Assembly: GCA_023525975.1 (NCBI GenBank)
Contig: CM042018.1
Location: 74,717,001-74,781,000 of the forward strand
DNA from: Smallanthus sonchifolius
Lineage: Eukaryota > Streptophyta > Magnoliopsida > Asterales > Asteraceae
Length of the DNA: 64,000 nucleotides
Reading direction: 5' to 3'
The notes beneath the pieces are model-generated. The model was not told the origin of the DNA, did no database searches, and saw nothing but the letters and a program-made list of their open reading frames with translations. The translations under genes were made by a program, and so were the position numbers. Below, in pieces: positions 11,870-21,869 of this stretch (the stretch's first letter is position 1; each line of letters begins with the position of its first letter).

Positions 11870-12391
11870 CTACTACCCTTAGGCGAAGATAATAAGCTCG
11901 CTTCTGTGATACCCAAGCGAAGTTAATATGAAGCGAACTTAATAAGTTCGCTTAACCAGAATCCAGAAAATCTAATTAAGTTCGCCTAAAACTAAGTTCG
12001 CTTAATTTGTGAGAAGCGAACTTAGTTTCTCAATTAGAACCTTTCTATCGGATCAATTTCAAACTACGCACACCAAATCAGCAAGTTCGCTTGCTTCAGC
12101 AGAATCAAAATCAAGAACAGTTCAGTCCAGAAACCGAGAACCAAAAATCAACATAAAACTTCATAATTCACTGATTTGAAGGAATTAGTCAAAATCAAAC
12201 CGTAGGATTGTGTAATTTCTTAATTAGAACCTTTCTATCGGATCAATTTCTTCAAAAATCCTCTTCAAAAACACCAAATCAGAACGAAATTAAGCTTGAA
12301 AACTCCATGGAAATGAAAATTTCAAAGATGATGAATTTCTTGTCAATTTGCATACAAAACCATCTAGAATCACCAAGAATCATGAGCATAA
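11870..12391 (-). other. Copia-1 leader with dyad repeats
   Basis: This untranslated leader lies between the primer site and gag. At about 11883-12090 it carries several copies of the same GCGAACTT/AAGTTCGC dyads found in the LTR, some as complete inverted pairs and some as half-sites. No coding frame is supported. Confidence 0.75.
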
Positions 12392-12405
12392 GCTCTGATA
12401 CCACT
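12392..12405 (-). promoter_or_regulatory. Primer-binding site of Copia-1
   Basis: The minus strand reads AGTGGTATCAGAGC immediately inside the 5' LTR. The TGGTATCAGAGC core is complementary to the 3' end of plant initiator tRNA-Met, the normal primer for minus-strand synthesis. Confidence 0.9.
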
Positions 12406-12884
12406 TGTAGGTCCTCATGGCACTTCTACGGATCGTTCTCGTGATAAGACGTGTCGTTAACTCGAAGTGCGGAATCCAACGAATCAACGATTGCATACAC
12501 AAAAGACAATAGAGACAATCAAATAAATAACATCCACGCTTGTATTCCAATTCTCATAGAGTTTACAGACTCAATCAGACCAAATCATTCAACTTTGTTC
12601 ATTTTCTTACTGTTGACTCTGTAAACATCTATATATAGACATCTGACCTGCATTAGGCGAACTTAACAAGTTCGCCTCTAACAGACTAAGCGAACTTAAT
12701 AAGTTCGCCTCAGATAGACTTAAGCGAACTTAATAAGTTCGCCTTTGTTAGACTAGGCGAACTTAACAAGTTCGCCTCTAGCATAACTTGCATAAACACT
12801 TAGAACATTTTACATTACAAAAACATAAAGACATTAGATCTAAACTATTACAAAGCTTTTGTCATTACAAACTATGTCCTAACA
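12406..12884 (-). repeat. 5' LTR of Copia-1
   Basis: 479 bp, TGTTAGGACA to GGACCTACA in element orientation, ending at the GGATT target duplication. It contains a TATA-like stretch at about 12627-12637 and, upstream of it in element orientation, four dyad repeats. Confidence 0.92.
12655..12777 (-). repeat. Array of four dyad repeats upstream of the TATA box, Copia-1
   Basis: Four near-perfect palindromes start at about 12655, 12688, 12722 and 12755, a spacing of about 33 bp. The arms are GGCGAACTT or AGCGAACTT, then a 3-base centre (AAC or AAT), then AAGTTCGCC. In element orientation they end about 20 bases upstream of the TATATATAG stretch at 12627-12637. The position suggests transcription control; that is inference. 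Confidence 0.85.
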
Positions 12885-13429
12885 GGATTTCAGATGGCAA
12901 CCCTTTTATATATCTCTTAATACGTATAGCTTCAGGGGTCACCAGATGTTGTACCAAGCAGGCCATCCTATTGAATTTTGTAGTATACTCTCGGTGAGTC
13001 ATACTACCGGCTTCTAGCCTGAGAAAATCTCTCTCGGGTTTGTCTATTTCGTCATCCAGACAAAACTCCTCAATCAGCAATCTCTTCAGCTCTTCCCAAG
13101 ACATCCGGTCAATAGCCTTCTCACCCATAGCTATAACCAGATTTTCCCACCAACATAACGCCTCTGATACGAATGAGTGAGCGGCGTATTTTACTTTCTA
13201 ATCATCTCTACATTCGCTAATTTTGATCATTCTTCAATTTCCCGGATCCACTGATGAGTGACCGTGGCATCCTTTATACCGTCAAAATTTGGAGGACTGA
13301 TGTCTTTGAATGCTTTGTAAGATCATCCCTTCCTTCCTTTCTTCACTGGTCTGACTTCATAAGAATCGTCGGATTCGTATTCATAAATACCGACATCGTC
13401 TACATTCTTAATGACCTCTTCTGTCTTAT
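12885..13429 (-). pseudogene. Gypsy-1 gag, middle part
   Basis: The minus-strand frame 12865-13128 contains MSWEELKRLLIEEFC, RDFLRLEAGSMTHREYTTKFNRMA, HLVTPEAIRIKRYIKGLPSEI, the typical Gypsy gag capsid block; its last residues are translated Copia-1 LTR. The 13129-13429 stretch is coding-like but contains stops. The two sides of the gag gene are separated by Copia-1 (8088-12884). Confidence 0.82.
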
Positions 13430-13776
13430 TATAGGTCCACATGACTCATCTGCAGATCGATCTCGTGACAAGACGTCTCGATAACACGGAGTGCGGAATC
13501 CTACCGTGTTAACGTTTGTATACGAATTGACAATATAAACAGCAGGTAAATAAACTTCTCTTTGTATTCCACAATACATAGAGTTTACAAGATTCTCAGA
13601 ATACAATCGTTCAAGCCCTAGAACAGAATCTGTAAAACACCTATTTATAGACACAAGCTATACAATAGGCGAACTTAACAAGTTCGCTCCTAAAGATGCT
13701 TGGGCGAACTTGTTAAGTTCGCCTCTCTATGAACTTGTACAATATTTTATCAACAGTTACAAAATATGTCCTAACA
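13430..13776 (-). repeat. Copia LTR (Copia-1 group) with short 3' internal remnant
   Basis: In element orientation the 347-bp LTR starts TGTTAGGACATATTTTG and ends in GGACCTATA, where relatives have GGACCTACA, so the terminal dinucleotide is mutated. Just outside the U3 end, a purine tract (AACGGGGAGTC, about 13777-13787) is the expected polypurine tract. It is therefore the 3' end of a truncated element rather than a clean solo LTR. It has a TATAAATA box at about 13641-13648 and two dyads at about 13663-13721 upstream of that box. It lies inside Gypsy-1 gag. Confidence 0.82.
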
Positions 13777-13861
13777 GACTCCCCGTTAACTGTTGCTAAC
13801 AATTCTATCAATTACAAGTCAATGACTCTAAGACTAAGACATAATATCTTCAAGCTCGTTG
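13777..13861 (-). other. Polypurine tract and 3' UTR remnant of the truncated Copia
   Basis: Short non-coding remainder of the inserted element between its LTR and the point where Gypsy-1 gag resumes. The exact right boundary is uncertain; no target duplication was recognised. Confidence 0.55.
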
Positions 13862-14122
13862 TCACCAGAATATGCTCCAACACTTATCATTCCTTCCACT
13901 TTCCTCTAGGCTAGCTAATAGGATATGCAAAGCCGTATCCAAAGCTTTAGCCACAGCCGTGTCTATTGCACTTTTCATTTGAGGTTCAACTATCGGTTCA
14001 TTTACTTCCACATGATCCCTATTTTCTATTTCAGGTTCAACATTTGTGGTAGACCGCATCTGCCTTCTGGGAGTATTGGGATTAACCTTTCCTCCCCTTT
14101 TATTTTTTCCTTTACCATCCAT
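13862..14122 (-). pseudogene. Gypsy-1 gag N-terminus
   Basis: An 86-residue frame starting MDGKGKNKRGGKVNPNTPRRQ: a basic Lys/Arg-rich start followed by an acidic stretch (VEPEIENRDHVEVNEPIVEP) and an Ala-rich helix (IDTAVAKALDTALHILLASLEES), as expected for the front of a Gypsy gag. It is cut by the truncated Copia insertion on its left. The Met is the first after the leader and follows the primer site by about 290 bases. Confidence 0.7.
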
Positions 14123-14408
14123 TTTCTACAAAAGATATGAAGTGTTTTAGTATTCATATGATGGATTGATAGCTAGACACAAGCGTATTGTAAATATTAA
14201 TAACTGTGGCCATAAGGAAATTAATCATTTACGCCACTTTCGGTGCTCTAGTTATTCTTCCATTATGTTTCCACTAAATACTCATACATTTTCCTTTTAC
14301 CCTTGGCATCAGGCTATCTTGACTGGCGTCTCTGCTGGCATTCTTATGGTCCCTTAATCCTAATTTAAGTCTAGTTACTTGGGAAGTATCCAAATCTCTT
14401 AAACTATA
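14123..14408 (-). other. Gypsy-1 leader
   Basis: Non-coding sequence between gag start and primer site; nothing else recognised. Confidence 0.6.
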
Positions 14409-14421
14409 GCTCTGATACCAA
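14409..14421 (-). promoter_or_regulatory. Primer-binding site of Gypsy-1
   Basis: The minus strand reads TTGGTATCAGAGC just inside the 5' LTR boundary at 14424, complementary to initiator tRNA-Met. Confidence 0.88.
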
Positions 14422-14423
14422 CT

Positions 14424-15154
14424 TGTGACACCCACATCCCAGATCATCCGGGGTGCCGGTCACTTGTCGGATTTACTCATGAACATATAGTAATTAGAGA
14501 GAGATACACAGTGGAAGACTTTAAAACATCTTTTTATTTATGAACTTGTCTTAGTACATTCTAAGGAAAGTACATTGTTATACTAATGCCAGCCTTTAAA
14601 TTTGATGCTAGACAACCTGCTCAAAATGCCTCCTTTCCTTTCTTGCTTGAAACCATACTCTTACCTGACACTCATGCTTAAACATCGGTCAGCTTTACGC
14701 TGGTGAGTTCTAGGTTTTAATCAAAATATCTTTGACTTATCATCTTTCCGTTTCACGTAGGCTTTATCCAGACATAACATTAATCTTGCACAACTTATAT
14801 CTTATCGAGGTTCGTAAACCTCTTAAGTGATAGTCATCACTTACCATTCCCTTTATATAAAGGTTATTTCACCGTTACATACCACGAAATGTAACGGTCC
14901 GCATTCCATTCCATAAGTTGCAAGATATTATGTGGGATTTGACCATACATGGCAAAAAATTCCATTACAGACCAAAATGGTATGTCAATGCAATCACTGC
15001 CAATGACATCCTTTTATCATCACTCAACTTGGTAAACCAAGACAAGTCTTAAAACATTTCACATATCAAAATTATGATCCTTTCCTTTACAAAAATAAAG
15101 TAGTTATCTTCCCAGAGTAGTACCTCCAACAGATATGTTCGCAGGGAAGAATGA
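14424..15154 (-). repeat. 5' LTR of Gypsy-1, interrupted by Gypsy-2
   Basis: 731 bp homologous to 2549-3290 of the 3' LTR. Homology stops in GAATGA at 15154, where TGTAAGGCCCC of Gypsy-2 starts. The missing roughly 1 kb of this LTR should lie on the far side of Gypsy-2 but is not in the window. Confidence 0.88.
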
Positions 15155-17089
15155 TGTAAGGCCCCAAACCCGAGAGGCCTTACTTGTTGGATTTAGTCAT
15201 TCACAAACAGTTCTTAAACGTGAATATCAAATAACGCAGCTGAAAATTTCTTTTCAAACATAACATAGCATCGTTCAATGTGCGGAAGCGTAACATTGTC
15301 TATTACATAAACATAAACATAACATAACCAACTTCATAATGGGATGCCAGTCTTCATATCAGCTGAGTAACTCATCAAGCCGCCCAACATCACCGTCCAT
15401 CATTATAACCTGCCTTAACCTGAATGTGCATACTAAAAAGTCAGCTACGCTGGTGAGTTCTAGTTTTTCATAAAATATTAACTTCAAATATTTGCCAAAA
15501 ACATAACTTCATACTTCATTTAATAAAAGCGTACGTAAAATAATGCAATAACAAAGCATAACACATCATAACACATAAGTCAACGGACATTTCAAATCTG
15601 CGCCATCTCGTAACCGTCAAATCCAAACTTCGTATACTGGTGGAATGACCTAAAGATCACCTCCACTAGGCCCTTCCACGGTACTGTCTTTCGGGCGGGA
15701 ATCCTAGGGCCCGATACTTAGGTCATTTACCACCGAACTTCAAGCACGGCACCACAAGGATGACACGTACCAAACTTCAAGCACTGCACCCCGTAAGGCA
15801 CAAGTACTAAACTTCAAGCACGACTACCCCGCAAGGTAAAATCGTACCAACTTCAAGGATCACGGTAATCCCCTTGGTAACCGTCATCACCCTAGTTGTA
15901 CAACAGTTGGCCAGCCACGAAGGCCCCTAAAAGGTAAAGGCCCATAACATACATCCCATACCCATAATCTTCATTCCCTAAGGAATAATGGCAGATTCGT
16001 TCGTTTGTGACTTTCGTAAACATTCACTTCTTTTACTTCAAAACTTCTGTTATAGCATTCGTACGTTTTTAAAAAAATCATTCATTCATTTGTAAACACT
16101 TCGTAAACTTCTTTTTGCAAAATATTTCAAAAACACTTCTTTCATAACCTTTCCTTTCAAAACATCATTCATAAACATCATTTCATAAAACGTCACATAC
16201 ATCATTCATAAACAGCGTTTTATAAAACAGTCACATCGTTACGTATGCACACCAGCTAAAAAAAATTTGTTTAAAACATTTATATAAGGGCTTCTATAAC
16301 TCACCTGAAAGAAACAGGGTCAAAGGTCTCTAAAGGATCTTCTAACCTGTACGTTCACAACCTAGTCTTAGCTTCTCATCCAACTCATTACATTTCATCC
16401 CGTTATACCGAGAACTTCGCCCAAACCGTAAACTTTACCCAAACCGCATACTTTACACTAATCACATACTTCACCCTAACTGCATACTTTACCCTAACCG
16501 CATACTTCACCCTAACCGCATACTTTACCTAACCGCGAACTTCATCAGCCTTGAACATCAACCGTGAACTTTTTCTAACCGTGAACTTCATCAAAAACCG
16601 TGTTTTTGCATGGATTCAGATCTGGATCGATTGATTCTTCAAGTTTGGAACTTTTTATGTTCAAAATGTTTGTTTTCCACTCTAGATGCTAGATCTATCT
16701 TTATTTCCATGTTTCATACGTAAAAATGCCATCTTTTATCCAAAAACCCGAGAAACCAACAAAACAAAAAACTTAATTCTAGGTCGAGTTGTTACCTCTT
16801 TCGAGCTTTTGAATCCGAGGTTCTGCTCATGAGTAGTGTAGGAACAAGATGCTAGCTTCTCGGACCGATCCGTCAACATTTTCTCTCTACGGTTTCTCTC
16901 TCTAGGATGGCAAAATGAGAGAAATGAGGAGGGTTTTGGCTATTTATAGGGAGGCTCATCTCCCTTGATCTCCACCCTTATTTTTGTCGGCCTATCCGAC
17001 CCGGCCCATCATGCCTCGTTCATTTATTCTTTTTGTTTCACATTTAATCCCAATATTATAACTCGTATTTTTATTTTTGAGATGTTACA
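15155..17089 (-). repeat. 3' LTR of Gypsy-2 with internal minisatellites
   Basis: The LTR runs from TGTAAGGCCCC to GATGTTACA on the plus strand. No second copy is in the window, so the inner boundary rests on the TG...CA ends, an adjacent purine tract on the minus strand (AAAAGGGTAGACT) and the start of integrase sequence at 17129. It includes roughly 45-bp repeats around CTTCAAGCAC (about 15737-15860) and roughly 20-bp repeats of the type AACCGCATACTTTACCCT (about 16430-16545). Confidence 0.8.
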
Positions 17090-17128
17090 AGTCTACCCTT
17101 TTACAATAGTTTTCGTCCCCAAAACCTA

Positions 17129-18545
17129 TCATAAATCAAACAGTTGAGGGTACGACTCCCTCATTTCCGTCTCAATTTCCCATGTAGCCTCCGGCCCCTT
17201 TCGGTGCTTCCATTGGAATTTAACCAATTGGATAACTTTGTTACGCAAACGTTTCTCCTTCCTGTCTAGGATGGCCACGGGTTCTTCGATGTAGTTAAGG
17301 CTGTTGTCAACCTCGATGTCATTAAGTGGTACGTGAGCTGATTCATCCGCCAAACACTCTCTCAAGTGTGATACATGGAAGGTAGGATGGATCCCACTTA
17401 ACTCATCAGGCACCCGCGCGATTATTCTGAATAGTTTGACAAACCTTGGACTTAACTTTCCTCTCTTTCCGAATCGTATGATTCCCTTCCAGGGCGACAC
17501 TTTCAACATTACTCTGTCCCCAACATCATACTCAATAGGCCTTCGTCGTTTATCTGCGTAGGATTTATGACGATCTTGGGCAGCCTTCATTCGTGCTTTG
17601 ATTTGATCAACCCTTTCCGATGTTTCTCGTACGACCTCAAGGCTTCCTAATTCCTTCTCTACAATCTCACCCCAACAGACCGGGGTCCTGCATCTTCTCC
17701 CATACAACATTTCAAAAGGCGGCATGCCTATCGTCGTGTGATGACTATTGTTGTAGGAGAATTCGGCTAATGGCAGGTGACTATCCCAACTGCCCCCCAA
17801 AGTCTATAATACAAGCACGGAGCATGTCCTCCAACGTTTGAATGGTCCTTTCGGACTGACCATCCGTTTACGGGTGGTATGTCGTGCTGATATTAAGCCT
17901 CGTGCCCATTGCTTCGTGAAATCTTTTCCCGAACCTCGATGTGAATCATGTGTCCCGGTCAGATACAATTGTTAAAGGCATCCCATGCCATGCTACTACT
18001 TCGTTAATAAATACTTTTGCTAACCTTTCCGATGAGAACGCCTCGCAAATAGGTAGGAAATGAGCACTTAAACGGTCCACACTTACCCAAATGGTGTCAT
18101 GACCTTTAGCTGTGCGAGGTAGCTTGGTTATGAGGTCCATGGTAATGTGTTCCCACTTTCATTCCGGTATATCAAGTGGTTGAATCTTTCAATACGGTTT
18201 CTAGTGTTCGGCCTTTACTTGTGAGCAAGTCAAGCACTTGCTTACATACATCGTCACCTCATGTTTCATTCCAGGCCACCAGTATTCCTTCCTCAGATCT
18301 TGGTACATTTTATTTGTACTAGGATGGATAGAGTAACGAGACTTATGAGCCTCATCTAGGATCTTGGTTCTAAGCTCGCCAACCATAGGTATCCATACCC
18401 GTCCAAAATGTGTCCTAACACCAAGGGTGTTATATTCCAACTTGTCCTGTTGGCCAACCATCCTTTCCTTGTTTATGTTTTCCTCTTTAAGTGCCTCATC
18501 TTGAACCTTTTCAATTTCCCTCATCACATCCGATGTTACCACCAA
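17129..18545 (-). pseudogene. Gypsy-2 integrase with chromodomain-like tail, broken
   Basis: 17129-17800 encodes the C-terminal half: SHLPLAEFSYNNSHHTTIGMPPFEMLYGR, the GDRVMLKVSPWKGIIRFGKRGKLSPRF block, and a chromodomain-like end (EEPVAILDRKEKRLRNKVIQ and KFQWKHRKGPEATWE). 17946-18140 encodes DTIWVSVDRL...IVSDRDT of the catalytic core, and 18201-18545 the zinc-finger region (YSIHPSTNKMYQDLRKEYWWP, CLTCSQVKAEH). A frameshift near 17800 and a stop in the HPQTDGQ segment (Gln to TAA) separate the pieces. The tail supports a chromovirus assignment. Confidence 0.85.
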
Positions 18546-18779
18546 CTAGCAAGCTTTCACGCTAATAGGAGCAGGCATATCCTTTCAACTTAGATCGTCA
18601 GCCACCACGTTTGCCTTTCTAGGATGGTATATGATTTCACAGTCATAATCTTTCAAGAGTTCCAACCATCGTCTCTGCCTCATATTAATCTCCCTTTGTT
18701 CGAAGAAGTACTTCAAACTTTTGTGGTCGGAGTAAATAGTGAACTTCACCTCGTAAAGGTAGTGCCTTCAGATTTTCAA
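18546..18779 (-). pseudogene. Gypsy-2 RNase H, C-terminal part
   Basis: The minus strand encodes, with breaks, the region around TIYSDHKSLKYFFEQREINM, RQRRWLELLKDYDCEI and YHPRKANVVADDLS. It ends at the TTCAA target site where Gypsy-3 begins; the upstream residues resume at 43922. Confidence 0.78.
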
Positions 18780-21763
18780 TGTCACACCCCCAATTTCAAC
18801 TAACAGAGTTTTACCGTTTGGGAAGTGACGAACCAGGATCTCAGACATTAGTTACTTTGAACGACTCTACATGGGACTCAAAATGAAAATATCTTTTAAA
18901 TCAGAGTATCAATGCGGAAACGTAAAGAAAGTAAATGCGCAAAATACCTGCGCCCAAAACCAAAGTTCAAAAGTCCAAAAGTCCAAACGTCCCATCAAAA
19001 CAAGTACAATAGGATAACTCAAGTAAACATAATTAAATCAAAATCAAGCAGTTGAATCCCATGCATGTCCTAACGTGCACCTGTGTCTTAGCTTAGGGAC
19101 CTGAGAAAACATGTAAGAAAATATGCCAACACGAGGTTGGTGAGTCCACAGGTTTTAATATACGTAAATAAGCGTTTACCGGATTTATGTTCATTCAGTA
19201 CGTATCTATAGGTAGCTAACCTATGTTCATGTTCAGCTTCAGCGCTCGCAACCGAAGCTGACTGTTTGTTTATTGCCTCCTACCAGGTCTATCAACACTG
19301 GCGGTGTGAGTAGGCTAACATTTCACCCATTCGATATCTAATCGAGTTTGCGCGACTAACGCGGGTGGGATTTGTCAAACCCAGTAGTACTACTAAATAT
19401 TACCTCGCTAAGATCCATATTAATGGTCTGATATTAGTTGAGGACTTTCTGTGGTAGCGTGTTACGCTTAGCATTTAACATTGATATCATACGAATTAAA
19501 AATCCAAAATTGTTTAGTCATGTTTTCTCCCCCAAGTTAAAACAGTAAAAGGGGCCGTGAAAACTCACCTGCGTTGCGTTGTAGGTAGTATCACACAATG
19601 GACAAGTTGAAACCACGAGTGTAAGTCTCAACGACTTACGAATGCCCTAAAATTATAAACACGTAAATTAGGGAAAAAAATAGGAATTGTGACAATGACA
19701 CGGAATGAGAGAGGTCCTAAAGAAACTCTCTGGTAACCGAGAGTAGACGAACGTGTCCACGGAAATAGTAATTCTTTAATTAGTAAATAGATTATATATA
19801 TACGTTGCGCGACGAATGACAACAACAATAATAAATATATTCGAGCGTTTTGTCATTTACAAAAATTAGAAAAATAATATAATTTTATATTATTTTTAGG
19901 TTCGACAGGATATTCTATTTACTCATTTGTGGTACAATATATTATTTTTATGAACGCGATAAATGCGAGTAAATAATATAATTAATTATATTATTATTTA
20001 GTTCCAAATGTTATACGAAGTTACAAAATGATACGAAATATATAATTCTATATATTATTTAATAATACGAGTCACGGTTTAAAATTAATATAAACCTATT
20101 ATTTTATACGAAGTTACGGTTTTAAAATAATATAACCATATTATTTTTATTTGATAATAATAATACTATTTTATTTATAAAAGTGGTGAATAATATAAAA
20201 ATGGATTATCAATTCAAACCCGAGCCTACGGTTTTTTTTTCGGGCTAAAACACTTTAATATGATATTATAATAATATGGGATAGATTTTTATAATTAAAA
20301 TAATAATAAAAACTGTTCTAAAAACGAATCGGGGGTGGAGGGACTCGAACCCAGGTCTCCACTCCCACAGTCAAACGTTTTAACCATCACATCCCGCTAG
20401 GGTTTCGCGACAAATCCCGGATCGGATTTGTTTTAACACTGATGGTTCCTGTGTTCTTCCCCCCATATGTATACCAAGATCGAAACCCGTCCCGATCCGT
20501 CGATTTTGATAATGATCGATCACAACAGCAAAGGGGTTTTGATTACGGCGTATAGGCGAACCTGATTTTAAGTTTAATTGGAAAAACCTCAACTTTTGAA
20601 TCGTTTAATTCTCTTTTTAGAACTCGAAAACCCTGAGTATGAATACCGAATCAAATTACTCAAATCTGATGTTAATACTTGTTGAAAACATAGGGCTTTC
20701 GATGATTAGGGTGTTTCGAAGCTACTGATATAGTTTAATTTGATTTAGGTTGTGTCTAGGATCGAAAGCCCAAAATCGAATTATGGAGAAACCCTAGATT
20801 CCGGATCACAAACAATTCGATGATATCAGATTAAATTGATAGAGGGCTTTCATTATACAGACGATTACGAATCGAATGGTATGCTTTAACTGTATTAAAA
20901 CAGTGTTTAGAGTAGGGTTCGATTAAACCCGAATCATATGAACCCTAGATTCTCGATCATGTAAGCCTCAAAAAACATAGGGCTTTTGATCTAGAATTCG
21001 AGGCGAGTCTGTGGGCATGATCAATTTCAGTTTTAACTATCGGATTGATGGGGTTCTATTACATATCATTCATATGAACCCTAGAATCGGGTTCTTGTTA
21101 ATTTCGATGATATGGAGCCAAATTAGCATAGGGCTATTTATTAACAGATTGAAATGAAGTTAAAGAGGTACGTAATTACCAGAACGATGCTCGATTTGAT
21201 GGTGTCCGAGTAAACAGACTCCGACTGTGAACGGTTTTAGCTCTAGTAATCCTAACTGCTATTTCCGATTGAATTGAAGTGTGATACAGGTTCTCTGAGA
21301 CTCTATTGAGATGTGCAGGTATCCAATTCATGCGAAAAATAAAGAATTTGGGTAAATTTGATAATGGTCGATGATAGGGACGACGGTTATGGCTTTAACA
21401 TCCAATAATGAGATTAATTACGCGTAATGGTGATGTTAATTGATTCAATTATGAACGTTTATGACATCAACGTGCATTTCAGTTATAGATTTGAACTAAT
21501 GTCAGTTATAGCTCGAGAATTTGGATCAACAAGGCTACGGATTTGACTTTCAAAAGTCAACAAGAACAAAATTTCATCAATTTTGACTTTCAATAGTCAA
21601 TATATTGGGTTTAAGGATTTGGTAGGATTAGTCCCTGAAGTTTGTGATCAGGAAATGACAGAATTAATCCCTAGGGTTTAATATTGGATTATCTGGGTTA
21701 GGAATTAACTGAATATTTAACGTAGTTACTAACGGAACTAACTGAAAAGTCCGGATTGTCACA
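18780..21763 (-). repeat. 3' LTR of Gypsy-3
   Basis: 2,984 bp, TGTCACACCC to GGATTGTCACA on the plus strand. The 19860-20300 part is extremely AT-rich. At 20341-20386 the minus strand shows A-box- and B-box-like motifs. The short frames here (19628-19828, 20380-20592) are not credible genes. Confidence 0.92.
20341..20386 (-). promoter_or_regulatory. Pol III A-box/B-box-like pair in Gypsy-3 LTR
   Basis: On the minus strand TGGTTAAAACG (20376-20386) fits the A-box consensus TRGYNNANNNG and GGTTCGAGTCC (20341-20351) fits the B-box consensus GGTTCGANTCC exactly, in the right order, with 24 bases between them. The second LTR retains both (42534-42544 and 42500-42510). I could not fold a full cloverleaf, so this is a tRNA-like relic or promoter, not a tRNA gene. 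Confidence 0.55.
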
Positions 21764-21869
21764 TCATCCCCTAGTTGAAAGAATTTTCGTCCCGAAAATT
21801 AAATAAATAAAAAAAAATTTCTCAGGATATCACATCATCCCCTAGTTGAAAGAATTTTCGTCCCGAAAA
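21764..21869 (-). repeat. Duplicated polypurine tract region of Gypsy-3
   Basis: The minus-strand tract CAACTAGGGGATGA next to the LTR occurs twice, inside a tandem duplication of about 70 bp that also includes ATTTTCGGGACGAAAATTC. The copies start near 21764 and 21835. The inner copy is preceded by ATATCACA, a near copy of the LTR end GTCACA. Confidence 0.8.

Larger units (their letters stand above)
8088..12884 (-). mobile_element. Copia-1, internally deleted Ty1/Copia element
   Basis: It is bounded by the 5-bp target duplication GGATT at 8083-8087 and 12885-12889. It reads on the minus strand with the 5' LTR at 12406-12884, primer site at 12392-12405, gag at about 8783-11869, and only the first part of pol. 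The 3' LTR is a 211-bp remnant (8088-8298) fused directly to the pol fragment, so integrase core, RT, RNase H and most of the 3' LTR are missing. It interrupts gag of Gypsy-1 and is therefore younger than that element. Long gag, GAG-pre domain and initiator tRNA-Met primer site suggest a Sirevirus-type Copia. Confidence 0.9.
2549..15154 (-). mobile_element. Gypsy-1, Ty3/Gypsy LTR retrotransposon, interrupted
   Basis: The element reads on the minus strand: 3' LTR at 2549-4273, then integrase, RNase H, RT, protease and gag going right, then a primer site at 14409-14421 and the start of the 5' LTR at 14424. The LTR begins TGTAACACCCC and ends GGGTGTCACA in element orientation. The 5' LTR stops being homologous to the 3' LTR at 15154, where Gypsy-2 begins. 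The rest of that LTR is not seen in this window. Copia-1 and a Copia LTR fragment interrupt the gag region. Several stops and frameshifts make it non-functional. Confidence 0.9.
15155..18779 (-). mobile_element. Gypsy-2, left part (3' LTR to RNase H)
   Basis: A minus-strand Gypsy inserted in the Gypsy-1 LTR. It contributes a 1,935-bp 3' LTR, integrase and part of RNase H, then is interrupted by Gypsy-3. It resumes at 43917-43998. RT, protease, gag and the 5' LTR are absent from the window; the resumed piece ends at a fold-back, so they were probably lost or displaced. Confidence 0.87.

Noticed and set aside
12655..12777. CRISPR-like array: regular palindromic repeats about 33 bp apart
   Set aside because: Repeats plus spacers total only about 33 bp, spacers are similar to one another, the array lies inside a Copia LTR next to a TATA box, and the host is a plant.
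16430..16560. CCCTAA-containing repeats as interstitial telomere DNA
   Set aside because: The unit is about 20 bp with a different core; CCCTAA occurs only as part of it, and plant telomere repeats are CCCTAAA heptamers in tandem.
20330..20400. A true tRNA gene on the minus strand
   Set aside because: A and B boxes fit, but I could not pair an acceptor stem or find an anticodon arm, and the region is internal to an LTR in both copies.
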